From Serratia odorifera (GTDB lineage: Bacteria; Pseudomonadota; Gammaproteobacteria; Enterobacterales; Enterobacteriaceae), in contig NZ_LR134117.1 in NCBI RefSeq assembly GCF_900635445.1, positions 4,526,001 through 4,590,000 of the forward strand: 64,000 nucleotides of DNA, read 5' to 3'. Both the position numbers and the translations under genes were made by a program. This document shows, in pieces, positions 46,612-55,370 of this stretch (position 1 is the first letter of the stretch; each line of letters begins with the position of its first letter). The notes under the pieces were generated by a model. It was not told the origin of the DNA. It saw only the letters and a program-made list of their open reading frames with translations, and did not search any database.

Positions 46612-47160
46612 TCACGGTTCCAGCAAATCGTTACGTGCCGCATTCAAATATTGGAACATTGACCAGAATGTCAGCACCGCCGCGATGTATAACAAGCCGA
46701 TCGCCGCATACTCGACGCTGCGATCTGGACGCCACAGCAAGCCAACCAGCGACATCATCTGTGCGGTGGTTTTCACTTTGCCGATCCATGACACTGCGAC
46801 GCTGCTGCGCTTGCCGATCTCGGCCATCCACTCGCGCAGGGAAGAAATAATGATTTCACGCGCGATCATGGTGGCAGCCGGCAGGGTTATCCACCAGGCA
46901 TGGTAATGCTCGGCCACCAGCACCAGCGCCATTGCCACCATTACCTTGTCGGCAACCGGGTCAAGGAACGCGCCAAAGCGGGTAGTTTGTTTCCAGCGCC
47001 GGCTAAAAAGCCGTCAAACCAGTCGGTTACCGCAGCAAACACGAAGATGGTGGCGCAAACCATTGGGGGCCCAGGTGAACGGCAGATAAAATGCCAGAAC
47101 AAAGAATGGGATCAGAACTACACGAAACAGGGTAAGCCACGTCGGTATATTCAATTGCAT
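46612..47160 (-). CDS. pgsA: Phosphatidylglycerophosphate synthase (two compensating one-base shifts)
   Basis: Makes phosphatidylglycerophosphate from CDP-diacylglycerol and glycerol-3-phosphate, the committed step to phosphatidylglycerol and cardiolipin. The span is exactly 182 codons plus stop, as in E. coli. It begins MQLNIPTWLTLFRVVLIPFF and ends with the segment VKTTAQMMSLVGLLWRP. An extra C near 47073 (GGGCCCCCAATG) throws the frame and a missing C near 47001 (TTTTTAGCCGGCGC) restores it; repaired, the CDP-alcohol motif D-x-x-D-G reads DWFDGFLARRW with DPVADK later. pgsA is normally essential, so the shifts are probably sequence errors. Confidence 0.9.
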
Positions 47161-47218
47161 AATGCTACGGTAACTATCTGGCTGGAGTGGAAATTAAGAG
47201 TATGTTGCTACATTGCCC

Positions 47219-49051
47219 TCAGTGTTTCAATGCATTGTGGATCTTTTCTGCCAATGCTTGTGAAATACCCGGCACTTTTGCAATTTCCTCAACGCTGGCA
47301 TTCAATAATGGTTGAAGTCCGCCCATATACTTCAACAGCATCTGACGCCGTTTTGGTCCAATGCCCTCAATCGACTCCAAGGCACTGGTATTCTTGACCT
47401 TCGCCCGTTTCTGACGATGGCCGGTTATCGCATGATTATGGGAATCATCACGAATATGTTGAATCACGTGCAACGCCGGTGAATCAGACGGCAGGGAGAT
47501 GCCCTCACCTTCCGGCACAAAAAACAGCGTTTCCAAACCGGCTTTGCGATCCGCCCCTTTGGCGATGCCAATCAGTAACGGTTTGCTTTTGTCCCACGGC
47601 ACCTCCAGCGAGTTAAAGACGTCAATGGCCATACCGAGCTGGCCCTTGCCGCCGTCAATGAAGATCACGTCCGGGATTTTGTTCTCTTCCAGCGCCTTAC
47701 CGTAACGGCGACGCAGCACCTGCGCCATCGCTGCGTAATCATCGCCCGGCGTGATGCCGGTAATATTATAGCGGCGGTACTCTGAGCGCTGCGGACCGTT
47801 GCCATCGAACACCACGCAGGAAGCGATGGTTTGTTCGCCCATAGTATGGCTGATATCAAAGCATTCCATGCGATTAATTTCGGCCAGATGGAGCGTTTTC
47901 GCCAATTCTGCCATGCGTTGATGGATGGTCGACTGTTGCGCCAGTTTGGTAGACAACGCCGTAGCGGCATTGGTGCGCGCCAGTTTCAGGTAACGCGCGC
48001 GATCGCCGCGGGGTTTACTTTGAATGGCAATCTTGCGCCCCGCCAGTTCAGATAACGATTCCGCCAACAGCGTTTTTTCCGGCAGCGTGAAGTCCAGCAG
48101 GATCTCGCCAGGCAGCGTTCGCGCCTGGCTACCCTGCAAATAAAACTGCCCGACGAAGGTTTGCACCACTTCCGCGATATCGGTGCCACTCGGCACTTTC
48201 GGGAAATAGCTGCGGCTGCCAAGCACCTTGCCCTGACGAATAAACAGTACGTGCAGGCAGGCCATAGCGGATTTAAACGACACGCCGATCACATCCAGAT
48301 CGTCACCGTTGCCGGAGACGAACTGCCGTTCAGTTACGCGCCGCACCGCCTGGATCTGATCGCGCACCCGCGCGGCCTCTTCAAAGTTCAGTTCCTTGCT
48401 GGCGCTTTCCATCCGCTCGATCAACTGATGCAGAACCTGCTGATCTTTGCCGGCCAGATACAGCCGGACGTATTCGACCTGCCGCTGGTATTCGTCTTCA
48501 CTCACCAGGCCGGCTACGCATGGCCCCAGGCAACGGCCAATCTGATACTGTAGGCAGGGGCGCGAGCGATTGCGGTAGACGCTGTTTTCGCATTGGCGAA
48601 TCGGGAACAGCTTTTGCAGCAGCGCCAACGTTTCACGCACCGCATAGGAGTTCGGGAATGGCCCGAAATATTCACCTTTGGCGTGTTTGGCGCCACGATG
48701 GATAGCCAACCGTGGATGCGTGTCACCGCTGAGAAAAATCAGCGGATAAGATTTATCGTCACGCAAAAGAACATTATATCGTGGCTGATATAATTTAATG
48801 TAATTATGTTCCAGCAATAGCGCTTCTGTTTCGGTATGTGTAACAGTAACGTCTATTTGCGCGATATTTTTAACCAGGGTTTCCGTTTTACGGCTGCCGA
48901 CCTGCAGGCGAAAGTAACTCGCAAGACGTTTTTTCAGGTCTTTGGCTTTACCGACATAAATAACCGTGCCAGTGGCATCATACATGCGATAGACGCCGGG
49001 CTGGCTGGTTACGGTTTTAAGGAATGCCTTCGCATCGAAACGCTCACTCAC
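47219..49051 (-). CDS. uvrC: Excinuclease ABC subunit C
   Basis: Makes both cuts in nucleotide excision repair together with UvrB. 610 residues, like E. coli UvrC. In order: GIY-YIG domain (GVY at 19-21, YVG at 32-34), a cysteine cluster (CENSVYRNRSRPCLQYQIGRC), the UvrB-binding UVR motif near residue 205 (ASKELNFEEAARVRDQ), the RNase H-like domain (ECFDISH, IFIDGGKGQL) and C-terminal helix-hairpin-helix pair (SIEGIGPKRRQMLLKYMGG, VPGISQALAEKI). Its start overlaps the uvrY stop by eight bases. Confidence 0.97.
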   Translation of the reverse strand: MSERFDAKAFLKTVTSQPGVYRMYDATGTVIYVGKAKDLKKRLASYFRLQVGSRKTETLVKNIAQIDVTVTHTETEALLLEHNYIKLYQPRYNVLLRDDKSYPLIFLSGDTHPRLAIHRGAKHAKGEYFGPFPNSYAVRETLALLQKLFPIRQCENSVYRNRSRPCLQYQIGRCLGPCVAGLVSEDEYQRQVEYVRLYLAGKDQQVLHQLIERMESASKELNFEEAARVRDQIQAVRRVTERQFVSGNGDDLDVIGVSFKSAMACLHVLFIRQGKVLGSRSYFPKVPSGTDIAEVVQTFVGQFYLQGSQARTLPGEILLDFTLPEKTLLAESLSELAGRKIAIQSKPRGDRARYLKLARTNAATALSTKLAQQSTIHQRMAELAKTLHLAEINRMECFDISHTMGEQTIASCVVFDGNGPQRSEYRRYNITGITPGDDYAAMAQVLRRRYGKALEENKIPDVIFIDGGKGQLGMAIDVFNSLEVPWDKSKPLLIGIAKGADRKAGLETLFFVPEGEGISLPSDSPALHVIQHIRDDSHNHAITGHRQKRAKVKNTSALESIEGIGPKRRQMLLKYMGGLQPLLNASVEEIAKVPGISQALAEKIHNALKH

Positions 49052-49700
49052 CGCTTAACAAAGTCTCCGCATTAAACAATCCATGTCGGATGGCCAAATG
49101 GGTCAACTCTACGTCACCGCTGATGTTCAGTTTGCTGAACATGCGGTAGCGGTAGCTGTTTACCGTCTTGGGGCTGAGATTCAACTGTTCTGAAATCTCG
49201 TTTACCTTTTTCCCTTTGGTAATCATCAACATAATTTGCAGCTCGCGCTCAGATAAACAATTGAACGGCGTTTCTGTCTGCGGTTCCAACTGGCTAAGCG
49301 CCATCTGTTGCGCAATGTCCGAGGCAATATAACGTTGACCGGCATGTACCGAACGAATGGCATTTACCACATCCTGCGGCGCCGCACCTTTGCTCAGGTA
49401 GCCGGCGGCTCCCGCCTGCATCACCTTGGCCGGCAATGGGTTCTCGGTATGGATGGTCAACATGATGACCTTGATGTCGGGTACGTAACGCACAATTTTT
49501 CGCGTGGCTTCCAGCCCCCCGATACCCGGCATGTTCATGTCCATCAGCACGACATCTACCGCGTTGCCGCGGCACCATTTCACGGCATCTTCACCGCACT
49601 GGGCCTCACCGACAACTTTTATGCCTTTGATATCTTCAAGAATGCGTCGTATCCCTGCGCGCACCAGTTCGTGGTCATCAACAAGAAGAACGCTAATCAA
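49044..49700 (-). CDS. uvrY: Response regulator UvrY (GacA family)
   Basis: Partner of the sensor BarA; when phosphorylated it turns on the csr small RNAs, which control carbon flow and biofilm. 218 residues from a TTG start, reading MISVLLVDDH as in E. coli; the frame runs on upstream but no start there has a ribosome site. Receiver acids DD at 8-9 and Asp54 in VLMDMNMPG are intact. The C-terminus is a LuxR-type HTH (LSERELQIMLMITKG..NEISEQLNLSPKTVNSYRYR). It is coupled to uvrC. Confidence 0.96.
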   Translation of the reverse strand: MISVLLVDDHELVRAGIRRILEDIKGIKVVGEAQCGEDAVKWCRGNAVDVVLMDMNMPGIGGLEATRKIVRYVPDIKVIMLTIHTENPLPAKVMQAGAAGYLSKGAAPQDVVNAIRSVHAGQRYIASDIAQQMALSQLEPQTETPFNCLSERELQIMLMITKGKKVNEISEQLNLSPKTVNSYRYRMFSKLNISGDVELTHLAIRHGLFNAETLLSGE

Positions 49701-50300
49701 GGAAAAATCTCCAAAAAAAGGGGAGTACGCAATCAGCCTCTGTAATCGCACCCGATATTACTTGTTTTTCAGCAAAGAATGAATACAGATTAATACGTAC
49801 GTCCGAATAACTTTGCGGAGCAGGCCTAATTTTACCTATTTTCTTGGTGGTTCAGCCGATTTAGCCGTTTTGCTGCAGATAAGTGCAATCGCAGACAAAG
49901 AGACGTCTAGCCGTAAAGCAATCATACCGCATAAATCGGCAAAACCGGCGAATTTGTATTTATAAATAGGCTGTGATTACATTCAATAACATGCGCATCG
50001 AATACCTATTAACCATTTGGAAATATCTATGCACAATATTGTGTGTCGCTGCATGTCGATAACTATTCATTAAACGGCATCGCGCCACAAAGATAATTTT
50101 TGTTGCAGATTAACCGTCACTGGCAGCCTGCGGCGCGATATAAAGAAAACTCTCGGTCGAACGTTACACGTGACCGCGCGGTGCTATGCTATACTCCGCG
50201 CCCAGAAAACTGCACTGCCGCGCGCCAAAGTGAATTGGATCGCAGTTGGAGTGCATTAAACCGCGTTTATTCGGCTACGGCCTCAAAATCAGGAGATAAA
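49701..50300. other. uvrY/yecF intergenic region
   Basis: 600 bases between divergent uvrY and yecF. No gene is supported. An extended -10 element TGCTATACT (50187-50195) lies about 100 bases before yecF and could be its promoter. No LexA box or other operator was recognised. The sdiA gene that sits next to yecF in E. coli is not here. Confidence 0.45.
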
Positions 50301-50525
50301 ATGAGCAACGTTGATTTCACTACGTCCGCAGATCCACAGACGCTGGCAACGGAAGTCGCCTGCCTGAAAGCCACCCTGACGCTGATCCTCAAATCGATCG
50401 GCCAGGCGGATGCCGGGAAAGTCATTATCAATCTGGAGCGGTTTATTGCGCAGATTGAAGATCCTGCGCAAGCGGAAGTGTTCAAGAACAGCCTGTTACA
50501 GATTAAGCATGCTTATCGCCAATAA
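50301..50525 (+). CDS. yecF: DUF2594 protein YecF
   Basis: A 74-residue helical protein with an AGGAG ribosome site. It aligns with E. coli YecF along its whole length: ACLKATLTLILKSIGQADAG and the end segment QIKHAYRQ. The frame is open upstream, but only this ATG has a good ribosome site. The function is unknown. Its place beside uvrY-uvrC-pgsA-tRNA is conserved with E. coli. Confidence 0.92.
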   Translation: MSNVDFTTSADPQTLATEVACLKATLTLILKSIGQADAGKVIINLERFIAQIEDPAQAEVFKNSLLQIKHAYRQ

Positions 50526-50553
50526 TTCTGGCCGTTTTCCGCTGACGGCTTGC

Positions 50554-50583
50554 CAGGCCCGCAATCGCAATGCGGGCCTGTTT
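50554..50583 (+). terminator. yecF terminator
   Basis: Ten-bp stem CAGGCCCGCA / TGCGGGCCTG with a 7-base loop and a short T-run. Confidence 0.8.
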
Positions 50584-50602
50584 CTTATCTCGCTGCAATG
50601 GG

Positions 50603-51034
50603 CTATGCGCGCCCTGGCTGCAAAATAAAACCACGCCGCATATCGCCACCAATGCGGAAATAGCGTACTTCGCCCGCTCGCAGAGTCATCGGCTGCTGGC
50701 CGTTGGTATCACGCCAGATGCACAGATCGTTTTCTATCATGTCCTGGCCAATACCCAGCGTATTATTGCCTACCGGCACGCGAAACTCGGCTTTTTCCTT
50801 GCTGGCCAACGACGCGGCAAATTCACCGTTCAAATAAACCCCGGTGCGGCACGAGCCGGCCAGCATGCCACTGTCACGCACGATGATTATCGTGGCATAA
50901 GGGGTCGTCGGCAGATTTTGATAAAGCATCAGGCGGCTCGGCGGCGCTGATTTTGCCTGTTGTGGCGGAACGGCCTGCGTGGCACAGCCTGATAACAGCA
51001 CGGTGGTAATAAGTAACGCTGCGTAGTGCTTCAT
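50603..51034 (-). CDS. Lipoprotein of unknown function
   Basis: A 143-residue protein with a lipoprotein signal (MKHYAALLITTVLLSGCA, lipobox LSGC). The start at 51034 is preferred, since the longer frame begins with non-signal sequence. The mature part looks beta-rich, with a pair of Cys (GSCRTGVYLNG, DLCIWRD) that may pair. It resembles no family I can name with confidence. Confidence 0.7.
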   Translation of the reverse strand: MKHYAALLITTVLLSGCATQAVPPQQAKSAPPSRLMLYQNLPTTPYATIIIVRDSGMLAGSCRTGVYLNGEFAASLASKEKAEFRVPVGNNTLGIGQDMIENDLCIWRDTNGQQPMTLRAGEVRYFRIGGDMRRGFILQPGRA

Positions 51035-51305
51035 CCTGAACTCCTCGAAAAAACAAGCCCTGATAATAGCAAGATAAACGCCTGCTACCCCAGTTGAAAG
51101 CGGCAAGTGATGAAAAATAGGACTAGTTCCCACGCGCTGATGGCATGGCCTGCCCGCTTATTGCGCCCGGTCAGAGCACAAATAGCGCTTCTCACTGCGC
51201 AAGCAAGCTACCAAAAATACGCATTGCGAACGTGGGAAATAACGCTCGCGGCACCGATAGTCACAACTTAAGATTATTCTCAGACTTGGGTAAGTTTAGG
51301 CTTAT

Positions 51306-52004
51306 TTATCCGCAACTACCGAAACCGCGCATTGCGAAATGAAAATGATTGGCATGCGCAGCGTTATATTCCGGCCCGAGCGCATTGCCAAAAAAACCGC
51401 ACCCGTCATTGAACACCTTGCGTAAATATATGCCGTTGTCGGTGGGTTTCGACCACTGTTTTTCTATTCTCAGCCGTTGGCCATTCGCCATGTGAAACCC
51501 GGAAACATCCCAGGCATCTGCCGTTGCATGTTCACTCAGACGCCCAGTTGGACGATGATAAATATTGCGGCAGGCATAACTGCCAAGATGATCGATGCGC
51601 GTCAGGCGAGTCCCTAATTGCCGTTGCGCCAGCGGTGCGGCGACCTGGGTAACAAACATGGTGCTGCTCAACGCCAGTGGGCAACTGGCCAGAAAGCTTG
51701 AGCTGAGCTTGACCTGGCCAAAGCCCTGTACGCGTATCGGTGCCGCAAGCGGACAGTCACCAGCGACATCGGCGACCTGGCGAAACGCCACGTAGCCGGC
51801 ATCCCGCGCCTGTACCAACGCCGATCTGCACGCCTGCGGATCGTCCGCCAGCCGTTGCAGCTTCAGGCGCGTAATAAACGTCGGCGGATCGTTGACCGAC
51901 AGCGGCGAAAACGGGTGATAACCTGGCGGCAATTGCCGCAGCCACCACGGCGCACTGCCCGCCATGACCAGTATGATCAGAATACCCATTCCCCACCGCC
52001 GCAT
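51306..52004 (-). CDS. Extensin-like C-terminal domain protein
   Basis: A 232-residue protein anchored by one N-terminal hydrophobic segment. The C-terminal half has the extensin-like pattern: LTRIDHLGSYACRNIY, LSEHATADAWDVSGF, NDGCGFFGNALGPEYNAAH and HFHFAM. Conserved His, Asp and Cys in these motifs suggest a cell-wall or metal-dependent hydrolase. The enzyme activity of the family is not well established. Confidence 0.87.
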   Translation of the reverse strand: MRRWGMGILIILVMAGSAPWWLRQLPPGYHPFSPLSVNDPPTFITRLKLQRLADDPQACRSALVQARDAGYVAFRQVADVAGDCPLAAPIRVQGFGQVKLSSSFLASCPLALSSTMFVTQVAAPLAQRQLGTRLTRIDHLGSYACRNIYHRPTGRLSEHATADAWDVSGFHMANGQRLRIEKQWSKPTDNGIYLRKVFNDGCGFFGNALGPEYNAAHANHFHFAMRGFGSCG

Positions 52005-52186
52005 AATTACCCTCGCCGAGGCTAAAACTTGAGTATAGGTGATGGCGACGTCGCGCTACCCTTAACGGGATGCAAACAAGAACCATTCTCACTTTTATTT
52101 TAACCACAACTTGGTTAGAATCCTCGCCGCTCTGGATAGGATTAATCCGAGCGCCAATCATGGAAAAGTGAATAAATAGGGACGCA

Positions 52187-52547
52187 ATGAAAACCTACGG
52201 ACTGTTAATTATATTGCCAATTGCCACATTAACCGGCTGTAGCCGATGGGAACGGCCCGGTGCCAATGATGTCGCCCGCCAGGCCGACTACGCAGCATGC
52301 GAAGCGCGTGGCTTCGATCGCTTTCCGCCGGATGTGGTGCGGGATATCGAATTTGATTACGGCGATAAATACGTCACCTGCGAAAAAAAACAAGAAAACC
52401 TGCCCGAACGGCTATCGCTACGAGCCGCGACCGTCGTTGCGTACGGTGCAAAGCGATCGCAACCAGGATGCCCGCACGGCAACTATCGCCGCCTGCATGT
52501 ACGGCAAAGGCTGGCACGAAAAAACCTATTATTGGCCACAGTGGTAA
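52187..52547 (+). CDS. Small lipoprotein (one-base frameshift)
   Basis: About 119 residues after repair. Lipoprotein signal MKTYGLLIILPIATLTGC. The mature part has Cys in AACEARGF, VTCEKKNKKTCPNGY and IAACMYGKGW. The frame breaks in a run of eight A near 52390; seven would give TCEKKNKKTCPNGYRYEPRP and read to the stop at 52547. The ending MYGKGWHEKTYYWPQW resembles small phage-type and enterobacterial lipoproteins. Function is unknown. Confidence 0.7.
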
Positions 52548-52561
52548 TCCACGCCTGGTCG

Positions 52562-52717
52562 CTATTCGTCGTCACCGTGCGGCATACCGGTTTTCGGCCT
52601 GGTTTTATCTTCTTCGTGTGGCTTGTTTTTCGCCGTTGCTAACGCTTTGCCAATCAGCCACAGCAGTAATGGCATTAACAACAGGCATATTCCCAAGGTA
52701 ATCAGCGCGTTGGTCAT
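52562..52717 (-). CDS. Small single-span membrane protein
   Basis: A 51-residue protein MTNALITLGICLLLMPLLLW followed by LIGKALATAKNKPHEEDKTR and an acidic tail. One N-terminal membrane helix, then a charged cytosolic tail. AAGAAGG lies right before the ATG, closer than ideal. It is convergent with the lipoprotein gene. No family is recognised. Confidence 0.5.
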   Translation of the reverse strand: MTNALITLGICLLLMPLLLWLIGKALATAKNKPHEEDKTRPKTGMPHGDDE

Positions 52718-52796
52718 CCTTCTTTCGCCTGTTCAGAGGACATTATGCCTGAGTGTAGCATTTTTGAACCACTGCCGGCATTGCCTCAGCCGGTTC

Positions 52797-52820
52797 CAGG
52801 CCGGCAATCGCCGGCCTGGG
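52797..52820 (-). terminator. Hairpin downstream of uspF
   Basis: Perfect ten-bp stem CCAGGCCGGC / GCCGGCCTGG with a 4-base loop, eight bases after the uspF stop. Confidence 0.65.
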
Positions 52821-52827
52821 TTGGCAG

Positions 52828-53257
52828 TTAGCGGATCACCATCACCGAGGTTTTCGCGTGTCGCACGATGGCGGCGGCGTTCGAACCAAGCAGGTAGGTT
52901 TTTACGCTGGGCCGGCGAGAGCCGATGACGATCAGATCGGCATCTATCTCTTCGGCCAGTTGCAACACTTCGTCACGCGGTGAGCCAAAACTGATGGTGT
53001 AGGCGAGCCGCTCCAGGGGAATATCCATTTCGGAGATTATTTTTCTTTAGCTTATCAATGGCCTGTGTTTCAGCCTGATTTTCAAACTCTTTGATGCCGA
53101 ACGAATAAGCGGTAACAAAAGCGGACGCATCCGGCAACGCATGGAAGAAATGCACCTTGGCGCCAGAGGCTTTTGCCAGATACTCCACGTGTTTAAGCGC
53201 GTTTTCCGTCAGTTTTTCTTCATCAATATCTACTGGCACTAATATTGTCTTGTACAT
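52828..53257 (-). CDS. uspF: Universal stress protein F family (one-base frameshift)
   Basis: Nucleotide-binding stress protein of the UspF/UspG group, about 142 residues after repair (E. coli UspF 144). The N-terminus MYKTILVPVDIDEEKL and the C-terminal ATP-binding motif GSRRPSVKTYLLGSNAAAIVRHA are typical. The frame breaks at about 53040, where a run of five A should be four, giving KLKKIISEMDIPLERL. E. coli UspF has the corresponding EIIKKFKLPTDRV region. Confidence 0.87.
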
Positions 53258-53491
53258 ATTCCGCCCCTTATTGAGTCGCTCTACTGAGCCTAGCTTACTG
53301 CTCTGCGATGATAAGGAGGAATCTGTTAGGCGTTTTTTGTGATCGGCCAGCGATTCTAAATAACCGCTTGAAAGTATTTAACAATAAATCAACAAAAACA
53401 GCCTGGTTATCATCCCGACAATCCCCGAAAGCCACAGAACAAGGTGGGCCCGCTATGCTTATCATTTCCCCACTATAAGGAAGCTTGAGCG

Positions 53492-53713
53492 ATGAAACTG
53501 ACGCCTGCCGTTATCAAGAAAGCACATTTGGCGATGTCGTTTTTATGGATCATTTTGGCGATACCGTCCGTCATCTGGTGGAAGAACAGCGTCCTGTGGG
53601 TGATTATCATCAGCATTTATGCCAACGTGGTCGGGCATCTGGCGGGCTATACCGCAGCCAGGGCAGATGAAGCGGCAGAGGCCGGCGAAGCGGAACAACG
53701 GCAAAAACGCTAG
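53492..53713 (+). CDS. Small membrane protein with acidic tail
   Basis: A 73-residue protein: two hydrophobic stretches (MSFLWIILAIPSVIWW and VLWVIIISIYANVVGHLAGY) followed by a charged tail (RADEAAEAGEAEQRQKR). The ATAAGGAAG ribosome site is good. A bidirectional terminator follows. No family is recognised. Confidence 0.7.
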   Translation: MKLTPAVIKKAHLAMSFLWIILAIPSVIWWKNSVLWVIIISIYANVVGHLAGYTAARADEAAEAGEAEQRQKR

Positions 53714-53735
53714 CGGTCCGTTACGCATGCCAAAG

Positions 53736-53760
53736 AACAGAAGCCGGCAGGCTTCTGTTT
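53736..53760. terminator. Bidirectional terminator
   Basis: Stem ACAGAAGCC / GGCTTCTGT with a 4-base loop and T-run, between convergent genes. Confidence 0.75.
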
Positions 53761-53773
53761 CTGGCGAGATGTT

Positions 53774-54604
53774 TCAGCGTTGGATGAAGTCCAGCAGATC
53801 CTGGTTAATCTGCGCCTTGTGGGTGCTGCACAAGCCATGCGATGCGCCGGGATAGACCTTTTCCTGCGCGTTCGGTAACAGTTTCAACGCGGCCTGGCTG
53901 GAGGAGATCGGCGGTACTATCTGATCGTCATCACCATAAATCACCAGGGTAGGAATGGTCATGCGCTGCAAATCCTCCCGCTGATCGGTGGCGGAAAATG
54001 CTGCAACACAATCATACAGCGCCTTGATGGAACCCTGCATGCCCTGCAACCAGAAGCTGTCACGCATCCCTTGCGATGGCTGTGAGTTCGGGCGATTGAA
54101 ACCGTAGAAGGTCTCGGAAAGATCCTTGAAGAATTGCGACCGGTCGTTAACCACGCCGTCACGAATGCCATCAAATACCGACAACGGCAAACCGTTCGGG
54201 TTAAAATCGGTTTTCAGCATAATCGGCGGCACGGCGCCAATCAGCACCGCCTTGGCCACCCGTTCGGTACCGTGACGGGCAATGTAGCGTGCCACTTCAC
54301 CGCCGCCGGTGGAATGGCCGACATGCACCGCATTCTGTAAATCCAGCGCCGCCGTCAACTCTGCCAGATCGTCGGCATACTGGTCCATGTTATGGCCATC
54401 CCACGGCTGTGAAGAACGTCCATGCCCGCGACGGTCGTGCGCAATCACTCGATAGCCGTGTGACGCGAGGAACAGCATTTGATCTTCAAAAGCGTCCCCG
54501 GACAGCGGCCAGCCGTGACTGAACACTACCGGTTGGCCCTCGCCCCAATCTTTGTAATAAAGCAGAGTGCCATCTTTCAGCTTGAGCGTAGTGCTATTGG
54601 ACAT
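53774..54604 (-). CDS. Alpha/beta hydrolase, cofactor-free haloperoxidase type
   Basis: A 276-residue alpha/beta hydrolase. The nucleophile elbow is GHSTGGG with Ser98, the acid is in VIYGDDDQIVP and the base in GASHGLC; the oxyanion-region motif is SHGWPLSGD. The family is annotated as cofactor-free haloperoxidase or arylesterase; true physiological substrates are usually esters. No partner gene is nearby. Confidence 0.9.
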   Translation of the reverse strand: MSNSTTLKLKDGTLLYYKDWGEGQPVVFSHGWPLSGDAFEDQMLFLASHGYRVIAHDRRGHGRSSQPWDGHNMDQYADDLAELTAALDLQNAVHVGHSTGGGEVARYIARHGTERVAKAVLIGAVPPIMLKTDFNPNGLPLSVFDGIRDGVVNDRSQFFKDLSETFYGFNRPNSQPSQGMRDSFWLQGMQGSIKALYDCVAAFSATDQREDLQRMTIPTLVIYGDDDQIVPPISSSQAALKLLPNAQEKVYPGASHGLCSTHKAQINQDLLDFIQR

Positions 54605-55370
54605 CGTTATACTCCATGTAGTGATGGGAAAGGCGTATTTGCGTTCAGGTTACGCCCCTGACGTGACAAACCAATGTCATTAAGTATGGACTAGCGAATG
54701 GCACTCTGCGTAGCCCGCAACGCCTGCAGATGCAGCAACGTCCATGCGCGACGTATTGAGTCGCATGATTTCCATGATCTGTTTTGCAGGTCAGTTGCCG
54801 CCGTGCGGCATGAGTTTTGCCTGTCGAGGCGTGGCTAACGCGCCAAATGGGCTTAGCCATCCTGCCGTTGCGGCAGACGCATGATTAATTTTCAGGGCAT
54901 ATATCAGCAACGGCAAAGCCTCCGCCAGCGCAGGCTGAAAAACCTAAGCAAATGATTTTGCTGTCACCTGGCCGGCGACGCGCAGCGCAGCCGCTGCGCA
55001 ACTTACCGCCCGCCGTCGTTTTTCGCTCTCCCATCGATAACCATCGGCGGCAACGCTGTCGGCGATATGGCTTACATCACCCCACATTAGTTTTTCTCAT
55101 GCGATTTTTTAAGCCGTTTTATTATCAAAGAGATAGCCTCGCCAGGGACTGTTAATTTGCGGTAACCAGGAGTAACCTTGCGCCCCCTGAACGCCCGCCC
55201 AGCCTGGCTGGCGTCATCAGCACATGCGTTTCGACGTACGCTGAGATTATGCGCTGATGAAAATATTGCACTATCTTAAAAAACCGGCACCGCCGGGCTA
55301 AACGTATAAAAAACAGCCACAACAGAGCTGGTAATTCCATTCATGACAGGTAAAAACAGGACATCATCAG
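54605..55370. other. Upstream region of cycA
   Basis: 766 bases between the divergent hydrolase gene and cycA. No gene is supported. One hairpin TGGCTAA / TTAGCCA lies near 54832-54859. In E. coli cycA mRNA is repressed by the GcvB small RNA near its start; no such site was tested here. Confidence 0.4.

Noticed and set aside
49752..50300. LexA box upstream of uvrY
   Set aside because: No CTGT-N8-ACAG with a fair match was found in this region.
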